Below are positions 1-13,800 of a stretch of DNA of 64,000 nt, one piece after another. Under the pieces are notes generated by a model, which was given only the letters and a program-made list of their open reading frames with translations, had not been told where the DNA came from and did not search any database. This DNA comes from Lineus longissimus (taxonomy: Eukaryota > Nemertea > Pilidiophora > Heteronemertea > Lineidae), in the NCBI RefSeq assembly GCF_910592395.1, contig NC_088324.1, positions 992,001 to 1,056,000 of the forward strand, in the 5' to 3' direction. The position numbers and the translations under genes are program-made. The stretch's first letter is position 1. Each line of letters begins with the position of its first letter.

Positions 1-181
1 ACTGGGACTTCCTGATCATCAAGCCAAGGCTCCAATTAACTTTCTAGGAAGAACACAAGTGAAGTGGTAAATCGTTATCACTCAGTTGGTTTTGCACCAA
101 AGTTAGGTTTAGTCAGAGTGGGTATCATTACAGGCCTACTGCTTCTTTTCTACTTCAGTGATTTTGAGACTGATCCCTTAC

Positions 182-611
182 CTGAGCCAACTGGGACAAA
201 AACTCCCCACTTGATGTATATTTCCCGAGACATCACTCGATGAACTGAACCACCATCTTTTCTGGGCTTCCGACTTGTTTTAGAGGGTTGATGAAGTGGG
301 TGCTGGCATCTCCTTTGCTGATTCCATGATAAACTCAACTTGTATCGGTGGTTCGGGCATATTGTGGTGTCCAGAACTGGAGAACTCATATCAAACACGC
401 CAGCACGAAGTGCTATGAGCTCCCATTCACTTTTGACTTGACTGGCTTTCCTGGAGGACATCCAACGCATCAAATGGGAGTGCACGTCCTTCTTACATTG
501 TTTCAAGGGGATCACACTCTTGTCATTGGGGTATGAAGCGTAAGTACCACACTCGATATCCTTGGATATGACAGCAAATCCACATTTCAACTGTGATTTT
601 TCAGGTTCCAT
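182..611 (-). CDS. exon of an uncharacterised Cys/His-rich protein
   Basis: An open frame reads from an ATG at 611 to a splice donor (GGCTCAG|GTAAG) at 182/181, so this looks like a first or early exon continuing off the left edge of the window. The roughly 143 residues hold spaced Cys and His groups (ICPNHRY, RRCQHPLH) and a Trp-Gly motif (KWGVFVPVGSG). Their layout recalls a family of uncharacterised invertebrate proteins with a conserved C-H-R-R-C-H-P region. No catalytic motif is visible. It runs opposite to the CCP/MAM gene to its right, head to head. The frame extends upstream of the ATG without a stop as far as about 653, so a longer start is possible. Confidence 0.5.
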
Positions 612-1676
612 TTTCAATAGACTATCACACAATGTACACGTGCAAGTACACAATGCATTGTAACTGTAACTGTTGTTGTTGTTGTCGTTGCTGGTGTTCG
701 TTTCCGCCTAGACCGCTAAGCCTCCACAGGGGTAATAAAGGCCTCTAGGTTGTTTGAGGGAGTGTGTGGGAGGGGCAAGGGAGAGGGGGGTTCACTAACA
801 TCTAAAAATGTAATTTTATTTGGAAAGCATGTGTAGTTCGTCAGTTATCTGAGGGAATGGGCAAAAAATGGGCACCAGTGAGAAGGGCGCGACTCGACCC
901 CCTCACCGGAAAACCGTAAGGGCGGCCGGATTTTTTTCTTTTGCAAATTAAAAAACAGCATTCTGACTTCCTTACCTGGAAGTGGCATCACCTAAAAAAC
1001 TGCAGTGTTGGAGCTAAAGGAGAGTTAAAATTGCCTTTTTACTGAAATTTGAGATTGCATTGTTTTTGGGACGTACTGTACCTGTCATTAAAATGTACCT
1101 GGGGCAAAACAAAAGGCATGAAAAGGTAGCTCAGATCATGTACTTTCAATTTCAATAGGCGGTGTTTAGTGATAATTCTGTTTGATGCACGAAAATTGAC
1201 AAAAGACTTGGCCTATTTTGAGGGATAATGCATGTTTTTTTAAAAGGAAAATGAGTAGGAAATGGTTAACAGCCGTACCCCAAAACTGTGGGGTTATTTT
1301 CGAAACCAATCCACCAGCCTTCATAGTACCCTAGGACAGGTCTGTGGTAGAAATTACAACTAGATCTGTTGACCCCCCACCTTGCCACCATTTGCATGAT
1401 CCTGCATGGTGGTATCATGGACTGACACTTAAGTCCTGAGAACTGATGGCGTAGTCACGAGCAAGTGACACTCTTAACGGTTGTCGTTAGAGTTTGCAAC
1501 TATAATGCCCAAGTCTTAATCACAAAATTAATCGTATTGGATTCCGCGAATTGCAAGAGGAATCGCATCGCTGCCACACTGGTAAGGCAATAACTACAAA
1601 AGACTATAGTCAAGTGTACACTTTTTCGGAAAGGAATCTGAAGGTCATGAAAATAATATACGGTGTTTTTTTTCAG
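612..1676. other. intergenic or intronic, no gene seen
   Basis: The stretch between the minus-strand exon and the first recognisable CCP exon contains no convincing ORF or repeat. A first exon with a signal peptide for the CCP/MAM gene must lie here or farther left, but I could not identify it. Confidence 0.5.
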
Positions 1677-1880
1677 GAGAATGTCGCTTACCGACAGACT
1701 ACAACCAAGAGCTGTCGTTCTGTCCCCAATCAGCTTCCATCGCACACGATGCTATAGTTCACGTGTCTTGCCCAAGAAGACAAGTGTTCAGCTCGACCAT
1801 GAACAGAACTTCGTTGACCACCAAGTGCAAGTATGGTAATTGGTCTGACGTGACTGTTTTTGGAAAGAAATGCGAACAAG
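1677..1880 (+). CDS. exon: CCP/sushi domain 1
   Basis: The acceptor TTTTTTTTCAG ends at 1676 and the donor CAAG|GTATGG starts at 1881. The 204-bp exon is phase 1-1 and has the four-Cys CCP pattern with a Trp before the last Cys (GNWSDV). It is probably not the first exon, because it begins in mid-codon. Confidence 0.75.
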
Positions 1881-4800
1881 GTATGGATCTCCATTTTATT
1901 ATATTATAATATATCATTTGACATGTTATAATGTCCTAATTGTTGCATTGATATTAGTTATATATTTAGTAGCTAATTAGTATAGCTATGATACCTACGA
2001 ACAATCTTCTCAAAATAAAGTGCATGTACTGATTTGTAATCTTCGAATACTTGGAAACACGTGTTAAAAGAATATTTTTGTACCATCCACAAATTTTATT
2101 ATTATCATTATTTTTCCCAACACCACATATAACCCTGGAATGTTTCGTAATTAATCAGATTTATCAGCTACACGCCCACAGAAAAAAAAATCATGATAGA
2201 TTTGTCAGCCTCATATTCATAGTAACGTTTAAGAAAGAGTAAACTTCTTACTGCCTAACTTATAACCAGTAATGTTGTCCAAAATATGGCTTTGATGTTA
2301 TCTTACATGTACATGTATGTGTACATATCCCGTTTGGTTTTCCAGCACCATGTGATAAACTAGACGAAGCTTTCCACAGTTTGGAGTCGGTGACCTATTC
2401 ACCACCAGTCCTATACATACCTCCGAATGAATACGTTCGCGATGGAACAAATGCCACTTTCTCATGTAAACCGAAGTACGAAGTCTCTGAGAATACATTC
2501 GATGGTCGGCGTCGATGTGATAACAGCAATTATAATGGCCTTTCCACTTCTCCAATCTGTAAAGAAAGTAAGTAAACCGAGCCGGCGTAGGCGTTCCGAG
2601 TTCGCATAAATGTCGTTACCCTTTTTTATCACTCTTGTCGTTGTCCCCTCAAAATGGTAACGGTTGCACACTCATTTTCGTCCAATTTTTTTTCACGAAG
2701 GCTCCTGCTTCTCATGTTACTGTCGCCCGGGGAAGACGTCGAGTACATGTAAGCACCGGTAATGCACACACTCTGCTGGAAACCAAATGCCCAGAGGAAG
2801 CCAGCGCCGGTGTAATGTTTTTGGTATCTCCTCATATTTCAGTGTTCCCCTACAATTAACAAAAAAAATACCAAGCCTTTTCATTATGGCCGGGAAACGG
2901 GGAACAACGTGTCAACTCGCCTTTTACCGTTCCCAAACAACATGAACGACCAGGGGGACACTCGGGAACAGAAACATTCAAAAATGTTTCATCTTCAGAT
3001 AATATAAGGGAAACGGTGAGCGTTTCCCACACTTTTAAGGTTGTTGGTTCGACTTATGATCAGACCACTATTTCTAAAACTGAGCTATTTAAAAAAAACA
3101 ACCAAAATGCGTCTGTCTATGCAGGCCAACAGAGTGTTTGAATGCCTTCTCGAGGGTACAGACGAACAAAATCACCGTGTCAAGTCTGTAATCTTGCCAC
3201 GGCCATTATACTGAACGAAATATTATATAGACCTTGCCCTAGGTTGGGCAGGTGTGTGATACATGAGGAAGCCTCAGTATTTTAAAACGACGAAGCTTAG
3301 ATTGTAAAGCGATTAACCCCCCAGGCCAAGAAAGAATGACAAATTCAGGTTTCAACCTTTTTGAGATGCTCTGTGAGGGCGACTGTAATTTTTAGCATAT
3401 GAGTTTTATTTCTTCAGGGAGATGTACCTGCCCACAAGACACATATTTACATTCCTTTAAATGTGACGACATTTCTGTCCAACATGGTACAGCATTGGAA
3501 GTGACGTGTAAACCAGGCTACGAGTTTGATATCCGTCGAAGAGGTGTTGTTAAACAAAACATGGACTGCCAGTTTGGGAACTTCAGCGCCGTCCCGCCTT
3601 GTAGAAATGGTAGGTTGTTTACTTACAATGTTTAAATGATTTGTGTGTTGTTTTTCATATTGATAACTATAACCTTAATGTTAATTGAAGCTACATATGA
3701 CTTTTATTCTTGATGTTTTTGACTTTTTCAGCATCCTGTTCTTTAACCAATCCTGCAAACGGGTACTTTAGCAACAACTATGGTTCAATAATTGCTCACG
3801 GGCAAACTGTAAGAGTTGCAAGAAAGGTACTTTTAAAGGGAGCTGAGCCGTCACTTAATATATACCCAGCCCATAGGATTATGTCTGCAAACCGACATAT
3901 CCAGCTAAAACTTATGCGAAATCCGACCGCCATATCAGTAAACCACTAGTGTATGATGTCTAGGCTTTACATTGGCGCCTAAACGTTCGTAGCTAGAATA
4001 TTCTCGGCATCCCTGACTCCATTGCCCTGGTTGTCTCTTTAGTGGATAACAGCAGGGTCATTAATGTCAAAGCGCATATCAGTTTTAACTACCGTTAGAT
4101 TACAATATTTTGTAACTTTATGCGTGCAGATACTATACTGGTACATTATACATGCATATCTAAATTAATGAGGAAGAAATGGCCGCATTGTTTCGATAAG
4201 ATTGTTTTCTTACTTTTCTTTGTCTCAGTTGATAGATATAAGTGTGATTTTGAAGATGGTTTGTGTTACTGGTCGCACGATCCAAGTGGCAACTTTACCT
4301 GGTCAAGAACAAACGGGTCTACGAGTCGGGGCGCAGGTCCGAAGTCAGATCATACTGAAGGCATAAGTGGAGGTGAGGACGAATGGTTGTTGCACTTTTT
4401 TGGTTCGGTTAATGAGCCGAAGCAAAAAATACCATATGGTAGTCTGCATTACTGTCGGTGTGAATGGAAATTATGTCCAGAGAAAAAGTGTTTTGGGATG
4501 AGTTTGTTTACTGATGTGTTTCATTAGTCACGATAGCCATGCGCCTTAATCCGTCATGGAAAGAAGATACACGCCAACCGTTTTCTTTTCGAGAGAGAGA
4601 GTGAGACTAACAGTGATTTATTCATCATACTCTCCGCCCCAAGACAAATAAATCACAGCAGAAAATAGAAAATTCTCCTTGGCGGTCCTAACCGGCAGAC
4701 CCTTCGGTTAGTGTGCGCTAAAGAATATGTACACCATCGAGAGTATTTGATGATAACTAAACATTTCCACCACCAGACGAAGCTCACAAGGTATCTGTCG

Positions 4801-7800
4801 ACAACAACGTGCTTTTTAATTATATTTTGCTCTCTTGCAGATGGCTCTTATATGTATATGGAGACATTCCAAAGGACAATAAATGAAAAAGCAATTCTTC
4901 TCAGCCCTCAAAGTACTGAACACAAGAGTCGCAGATGTCTACGATTCTATTACTATATGTCGGGAAAAAACGTTGGTCGACTGCGTGTGTATGTCTTAAC
5001 TGGGTATGGGCAAATATATGACTTGATCCCGAAGTGGGAGAAGGCTGATGGCTATGGAGATCATTGGTGGCTGGCTACACTCGATGTGGAATTGTATTAT
5101 GTAAATGAACAAGTGAGTAGTCTTTTTCTTCTGCGGTCCTAGCTGTTCTGGTGACGAATGCTTTTGTCCGTCGTAATTTGTCCTGGATACTATTAAAGCT
5201 GGTCTTGGATGCAGGTTCGAGTTGGCCAGAATTCCTCTCCCGGGGCTGCTAGCTATGGTCATTTGTCAGCATGTGGTTGACTTTCAATGTTTGTCTGTCC
5301 TACATTAGGATTTTCAATGAAGTATTTACGACAAAATTTGTAGTGTCATCCCCCATTTTATGCCAACCAATTGAAGTATTTACTACCACAGTGCATTTAT
5401 GAAGCAAACGCTAGACGAGTAAATACTTATTCATTAACTAGAAAAATTTCAGCCATATATGTGCATACTTATGGCAGTAAATTTTACAATTTTCAAGCTT
5501 CAAGTATTTACTTGATGCCTATCACTGAATTCCTCTTATTATAACCTTGTTTTATAGATTGGCATTGAAGGGAAGGTGGGATCCGGACATAATGGCGGGA
5601 TTGCTTTAGATGATATAACTTTATCTGACGACTTTTGCCCTAGAAGTAAGTAAATTGACTGTTTATAACCATCTTCATCAGAGAATAAATTGTCACGTTC
5701 TATCACCATGATCACTGCGTATGCAGAGGGATCATCAATTACCTCTATTTTTCGGGATTTGGCGATTTGATAACAACTTGGTGCTCGCCTACAAGTATGT
5801 GAAACGTGTACGTGAATCATGTGCATTTAGTTTGAGGAAACGCGGTAGCGCCCTTGTGATGACATGTGTCTTATACTACCTTCAGCCCTCGCCAACTGAA
5901 TGCTTCTATACTCCTAAGATGTAAGATGTAAGATAATGAAATAGCGCTGCTACCTTATTGACAATCTGTATTTCTTTAATAGAGGCGTGCCCCCCGATTG
6001 TACATCGCTCTGGCATCAGAGTCACAGGAGGTAATGGACCCGGTGAAGAGGTGATGTTGGAATGTTTGAATGGACAGAAAAGGTTGAAAATCACGTGTCA
6101 TCAATCGGATGGAATGTGGTCCGAGTCAGCCACTCTGTTTGACTGTGTTGTCCAGTCGTCGGCGACAACAGTAGCAGCAACAACAGTAGCAGCAACAGTA
6201 GCAGCAACAACAGGTTCAACAACAGAAGCAGCAACAACGGGTTCAACAACAGTAGCAGCAACAACATCAACCCATACTTCAGGTAATACATGAACAAGGC
6301 CAATGATAATTTCTCATTTCAATGATTTTTGTGTTGGAATATTTTCTGTCAAAGTATCTAAACAACGCACACAGCTTACATTGTGTTTATCCAACATACA
6401 TGTACTTAAGATTTCACCTTTGTTGAACATGTGATACTACAAGTGCCTGCGCATGGTGGCGTGCAGAGGTATTATCCTCTTGACCACCTTATCTTATGCC
6501 AAAGTTGTCCCTTCAAGAAAGTGTATATTGCGGTGGTAGGAATGTAGGTAATTCTAAGCTATTTTGACCAAAGACCTTACAGGTCTTTTGCCCCAAATTA
6601 GCCTACAACCCCAAAGAACCAATCCACCACAATATACACTTTCTATCATTCATGAGATTCCCAGTGAAGCGTTGCAATGAAATGGTCAGTGAAATGGTGA
6701 GGGAATACTAGAGTTCAATGGGTTAATGTAATCATGACTTACTGTATTCCAACAGAAAGTACACGTCAATAGCTTTCCAAGGATACATCATTGCAAATAT
6801 CCGTTAAAAAATAGCAGAGAAATGAACCATTGAAGTTCGCACATCTTGACAGTCTCAGCGTATTCCAATAAATGCTGTAGGCCTACAAGACAGCTGTTAC
6901 AGTGATTAATCATTGTTGCTTGAATCTATTGAAAATATTGTTGACAGAGTCTGCATGTACATGGTAACATATGTTACCAAACAATACTCACGTCCCAAAG
7001 TATTACAAAGGTCTATTGTTCGTTAATGCGTTTATCCGACAGAATTTCGAGAAATTATTTTAACGACGCAAAAATAATTTTCAGTGCTGAAAATATTTTC
7101 GAAAATTCTGTCGGATAAACGCATTAAGACACAATAGGCCTTTTCATGTCTTTGACAAGCAAAAATAATTAATGACTGCAACATCTGATATGGCCATTGT
7201 ACAACTGAATATCACTATGGTTTAAAGGCAAATGTTATTCTGATGAAATATCTTTCACCAGATTTAAGCGCTGTGTGACACATCATAAGTCTCTAATAAT
7301 GGAAGGATCCAATTTTTCAAATCCTGGCACATCCCAGCAACAACAGTTTCAGCCGCAAATGCAGCAACAACAGTTTCAACAACAGGTTCAGCCGCAAATG
7401 CAGCAACAACAGTTTCAACAACAGGTTCAGCCGCAAATGCAGCAACAATCACCAATGGAAACGTCCAATTCGCAAGTTCTGCCCGTGACCGATAGATCAC
7501 AAACATTGGCACACTTTTATGAAAGTTTACTTTCGATTCGAAAGCTTCCAGGCAACTCAAACGACATTTTGAGGGATCTCAGGAAGGACAGAAATCGATT
7601 GCTAGACAAGATTAAAAAGAAAAAAGAACGTATGGAAAAACTCTCCTTTGAAATTCTCAAAGACCATCAGGAACTTCAATCGATTGAGAAAGAGATCGAT
7701 TTGAGGAATTCAGAAATCATGAAGGAAGACTTTTAACACAGGTTAGTGCTTTTTCCAATCTTTTATTTGCAGATTCATGTATGCTCCGCAATTGTACAAC

Positions 7801-10800
7801 CGTAACCACAGATGTAAGCCTCCTGGTATTATTCTTGCACAATGCTGTTATTGATTCCATGGAGACATGATGTTAACGTCACACTTCCTCCATCTGGTGA
7901 GATTGTGCGTAACTGAAATCTTCATTCATCTTGCAGACAACCACTGGTAGGCCCTAGTTGACGACGACTGTGTCCATTCACATGTACCCTGGTGTGCCCT
8001 GGTGACACTGATTTTGACAGACCACAGCCGTGATGGGAATGCCAATTACATTCAGGAGTGGACCCTACTGATTATCTTTGCGGATAACTCTCTTTAAACC
8101 AACATTTGAAAATAGATTTCATGTAAATTGATAGGATGACATGAGGATATCTTTCAAAATCTTTTAGTCTAGAATAAAACAGTCCTCTAGTAAAGAAGTG
8201 TGTTGTGTGTTGTTCAGTTCTTCATGAGCTAGGTGATGACGTCATGGGCGGGAATTTTTGAACTACCGGTAGTCAAAGATATATGTAATTCTGCTTAAAG
8301 GGATTAGATGCGGTGGTTTATCTGTGTAGTAAGGGGAATGATGTACCAGTTTGACACCATGTGGCGCCACCTGTAGTATTTCTATTTATTGTGGAACCAA
8401 GTGGTTTTTTTAGAGGCCTTAATTTTGCCTGGAAAATGTAACATAATTTTACTAGTAAATAAATAGAAAATGGCAACAGGATATTTATTAAATACCGAAA
8501 GGGCACATAAGATTCCACTTGGTTTGAAAGCTGAGAGGCAGCATCATATCATTACTCATAACCCCTCATCTGCTAACCCCAAAGAAACTTTGTATGTTAG
8601 AATACCGGCATTGCGAGAGAATACATTCTTTGTACCTAAATCTCTTTATCTGTCTGCTGATGTAACCATTTCTGGTGATTCTAAAAATAGTGTTGTAAAT
8701 AATCTTAGTAGAAACCTGATTTCAAAGATGGTGGTTAAGTGGGGAACAGAGCAGATATTTGACCTTGACGAATACAGTCATTATTCTACATTTAAAGATC
8801 TGTGGCTAACTGGAGAAGAAAGAAATGATAGAGTTTTTCAGGGTATTCAATCAGAAAATCTTAGAGAATTAAGATCAGGAGTCGCTGAAGCTGATGTCAC
8901 TGGAGAAACAGCTAATGAAAAGACTTTAAAGAAAGGGTTTGACAAGAAGTACAAAATACCATTAGATTTTGAACTATTCCATCATCATGCTCCATTTTAC
9001 AAGTTTCCAATTCAAGAAGATGTGATTATTGAAATAACTTTAGCACCAAAGGAGGAAATCATAGTCACCACAACAACAGCTAGCATGGGCTACAAACTAG
9101 AGAATATTTGTTTTGAATATGATACCGTAGCCAACAAAATGATTGCTAGTCAATTGAGTAACAAGTACAACTCTGGATTCTCAATATTTTATGATTGGGT
9201 AGACCATTTTAAGACAGTCAATGTTACTGCTAATGAAACACTAATTAATGAGAACATCAACTTTCCAAGAATGTCTATTTAAGGATTATTATTACTATTT
9301 GTGTCTGACTATGTAGATGGAGCTAGAGATTCAGAGAAGTTTGAAAACCCTAACATAAGTAAAGTGCAGATCACAATAGAGGGTGTTGCCAATCAGGTGT
9401 TCCCAGAAGGAATGAGAATGATGGATCAATGGGAGGAGATCAAGAAACATTTTATGACTGAAGATTTGAAGAAAACTCATGACTGTAACATGACCATGGA
9501 GAAATACTATGGTGATTCTAATCACTATGGTTTATGGTTGGACCTGAGAACTTCTGAAGATAATCGTCTACACGGATCAGGAAAGAAGCTCCAGAACACA
9601 AAAGATGGTATTCAATTATCTATTACAAAGAAATCTGGAAAGGGACCATACAAAATGCACATATTCGTGGTTTCTGACGCCCAGGTAAACATCCAGAATT
9701 CTCAGATTGCTTCACTCCAACACTAAGGTGTTGCAAGAACAAAGTTCGCTCCAACACTGAATACTAGATAAATGAGTTTTACTAGTGATTTTCTAAGTAA
9801 TTAAATGGATACACCAGGAAAGAAAGATATCATAAATACACTGTATCAAAGTTTACTGTTGGCATCAACAACAATTGGTTACTCTATGTTACTGAAAAGG
9901 TTCTTGAGAATCAATATTGGTCCCCCAAGTCAGGCCGACCTAGAGGAAATTCTTAAACTGGGTGGAACTGTAGCTATTAGTAATGGAACATTAGAGTACC
10001 TTTACGATCAAGGAATCCTACCCAGAAATATTATGAAGTAAGAATAATTTACTTATTTGATAAAAGGTAAATTTGAAAACGAAAATTTGCTTAAGTAAAT
10101 GGTTACTGTAATGAACATAGATTCAAGTGACTATCCAGATCAGAGTTCAAGTGATTTAACAGTCAATCTCAAGACTGAAATTCAAGATGCATGTAGCATC
10201 ACTTTAACTTTTGCAGTAATACCTTGTACATTCTACAACATAAGTGCAGCCAGGGAGAATAACCGAATCAAAGTTAAGGGGTTTGATGTGGCAGAGATTA
10301 CGCTACCAGATGGTCTCTATGACCTACAGAGCTTTTCAAAAGTATTTGCGGATAAGTTGAAAGAAAATAGTATGAGTAGAGGTGCTGTCAGATTTGACCT
10401 TGAAGAACCAACAGGTAAGGCCATCTTACACTTCCTAAAGAGAAAAAATGAGGCGCATTATCAGATCTATTTTCTTGGTAAAAGTAATGAATTATTTGGC
10501 ATGAAATCAGAATGGCCTTACCCTTTAGACAATAAAAGTAAGGATGATGTTGTAAGCGAGAAACCCATCAATTTTAGACCAATTAACCATTTTGTTTTTC
10601 ACTGTGACATAATCGAATCTAATAGTGTATTAAGTAATGGTGAAGCATCTGATGTGCTAACCACAAGACCAATAAAGGAAGCTAATTTTGGAGATTTAAT
10701 AGCATACATATTTGAGAAACCAATAGCAATTCCCTGTAAACCAAGATTCAATAAGCTGAATATTCGCTTAACTGATGAAAAAGGTGACATCATCGATCTT

Positions 10801-13800
10801 AATGGTCATAATGTACAGTACCAATTGGTATTAACTCGAGCTATGCTCTCAGGACAAAGTCCGACACATCATTAAATTCACTGGAATGAAATGGCTGGCA
10901 TTGGTATGTTATTTGGATCTGCAATAATCAATGGATTAGCATTCACTGGATCCGGTTACCTTTTTAAAAAACTAGACAAGAATGGCTATGAGACTGAAAT
11001 GAAGAGACATAATTTAGCTCAAGAGCAATTGCAAAGAGCATCCACAGAATGGGATGAGCATAGGAAAAGTACTATTGACTTTGTTAATCTTGAATTAAAG
11101 AGAGAAAGAGACGCTTCTATTGATTTTAACAATACTGATTCAGCACTTACTGTTTACAATCATTTACATCCAGAAAGAACTATTGTACTACCTCAGCGAC
11201 CACAATTAAGTGATTACTACCAACCTAGTGATGAAATGAAGAAATACGAGTACCTATGGATTATCCTAGGACTTAGTGGTTTCGGGTTAATAATTTATTA
11301 TTTTACTAGGGTTAGAAAGACTAAGACCACTGATCGGACACAGTCCTGATGATCGGACACAGTCCTGATGATCGGACACAGTCCTGATGATCGGGCACAG
11401 TCCTGATGATCGGACACAGTCCTGATGATCAGAAGCGGGACTAAGATTTTTGATGGGAAAGAGTAAATCCAAATGGATGTTGTAGTCTAATGATCAGTTT
11501 TGATCCTTTTTTCATCTTAAGTTCTTCTATGTAGTACTGTCTTTTCTCCTTAGGAATAACACTGTTTTCTTCTAAGGCATCTTTCATGGCTGATTCATCC
11601 TTATTAAAAAATAATACTAAAATTCTTATGTTCTCTCTGTAGTCCTTGACAACTGAATTGTACTTCTGAACTAGTAACCAAACAGTGAGATTGTAGTGCC
11701 TGCCGGAAAAGGCAAGATTACATAACTCGGACACCTTCTTTTTTGTGTCTCTCAAATTAGCACAGTCATCAATGAGGAATAATGTGTTAGAACCAGCAAA
11801 GGTCAGAGTAGCAAACTGAAGCACAAGGTCCAAATTACTGGCCACAGCTTCGGGATTAACTATGTAGACGTTCTTGTCTTGGTAAATCCATTTCCTTTCA
11901 TATGTCTTATTGTTGAAATATGTTGGACAGAAAATGACTATGTTCTGGAACTTGTGCCGATACTCCTTTTCTAAGAGGTCAAGGGCAAAATATGTCTTAC
12001 CACAATTGGTAACACCAGAAATTAACATATTGTGTGGCTCGTAAATAAATACTTCACTCATTTAAATGAATGTAAAGGATGACAAACAGCAGTATCTAAG
12101 GGATTTGTACTACAACCCCGAGAGTCCCGTGGCTTACAGTTCTTTGAGTAAAATCTGGAAACAGGTCAAGGAAGATATGACTTCGTCACGAGAGCAGAGC
12201 TCAGGAAAACTTATTAAACAAAAAGAAGTGAAAGAATTTCTAGAAACACTACCAACTCACCAACTACACAAACCGGCCATTAAGAAATTCACCTTCAGGA
12301 AGACAATGGTATCGTACATCGATCAACAGTGGCAAGCTGATCTGGTTGACATGCAGAAATTCGAGAGTAAGAATAAGGGTTTCAGATTCATTTTAACAGT
12401 CATAGGTCTATTTAGTCGTTTTTCTTGGGCTCTAGCAGTTAAGAGTAAGAGGGGAGAAGAAATCAGAGATGCATTTAAAGTGATATTTGAGGAAGCAAAA
12501 CCAACGAAAATCCAGTTTGATGACGGTAAAGAATTTTACAACAAACACTTCAAGGAACTCTTAACAGAAAATGACATAGAATGGTTCTCCACAAAATCTG
12601 ATAAGAAGGCAGCAGTAGTAGAGAGATTCAATAGAACCCTTAAAGAAAAAATGTGGCGTTATTTCACCGCTAAGGAGACTGACAAGTGGATTGACGTTCT
12701 GGATGACCTGGTCAGCGGCTACAACAACACATTTCACTCATCAATAGGTATGAAACCTGTAGACGCCAGAAAGATGGAAAACGAAGGAACAGTGTGGTAC
12801 AATCTTTACGGTCTTCACCTCAAAGAGACATTTGGTAATCCAAAGTACAAAGTAGGTGACAGTGTAAGAATTTCAAAGTACAAGTCCATTTTCGGTAAAG
12901 GTTACATGCCCAACTACACTGAGGAGGTGTTCCAAATCAAACAGATCATCTTTACTCACCCTATCGTCTACCAGCTTGAAGATTACCACAAAGAAGAAAT
13001 TCAAGGATATTTCTATGAAGAGGAATTGAGCTATGTTCCTAATCCTGACCAGCTAGAGTACAAGATCGAGAAAATCCTAAGGTACAAGACCAGTAAAGGC
13101 AAGAAATACGGATTAGTGAAGTGGAAGGGTTACAGTGATAAGTTCAATGAATGGTTACCAGTTTCTGATATCAAATCATTGAAATGAAATAAAGTCTCTA
13201 AAGTGACTTAAGTCACAAGAACAAGTTCGAAAAACGTAATTTAAAAAAAAAATGTCCTACTAAATAAAGAAAGAAATGGAGGGAGCAATATTTGATAATC
13301 AAAATGGTATGATGAATCAGAATAATATAATGAATCATGATAATATGATGAATCAAAATATTCAGAAGTTTTTGTATTATTTGCATCAAAATAATATGTT
13401 AAATCAAAATATGATAAATCAGATTATGTTAAATCAAAATATGATAAATCAGTTTATCTTAAATCAGATTATGTTAAATCAAAACATGGAAAATCAAAAC
13501 ATGGAAAATCAAAATATGATAAATCAGAATAATATGATGAATCAAAACATGGAAAATCAACCTACAATTTATTGTGTTAAGTGCTGTGAAAAGAAACCTG
13601 AAATTAATTTTGAAAAGAACAGGCGTAATAAACTACTTGATTACTGTAAAGAATGTGGTTCAAGTAAAATCAAGGGATGTAATAAATGTTATGAAATTAA
13701 ATTACTAAGTGATGGTGAATTTGGTAAAAACGGAAATAGAGGTAACTGCAGATCATGTTTTAATTCATATTACAAAAATGATTACCTTGACCAAAATGGT

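Noticed and set aside
6091-6303. Minus-strand poly-Leu ORF
   Set aside because: It is a shadow of the Thr/Ala triplet repeats of the CCP exon on the other strand.
6170-7446. Similarity between the host Thr-rich triplet repeat and the Polinton Gln-rich repeat (AACAACAGGTTCA), suggesting gene capture
   Set aside because: Both are CAA/CAG-rich low-complexity sequence. A 13-base match is expected by chance in such DNA.
11331-11425. Possible CRISPR array or hammerhead ribozyme (CTGATGA core in each repeat)
   Set aside because: The units are 19-bp direct tandems without spacers, and the GAAA strand of a hammerhead catalytic core is missing. They fit the GGAC-loop-GTCC hairpin family better.
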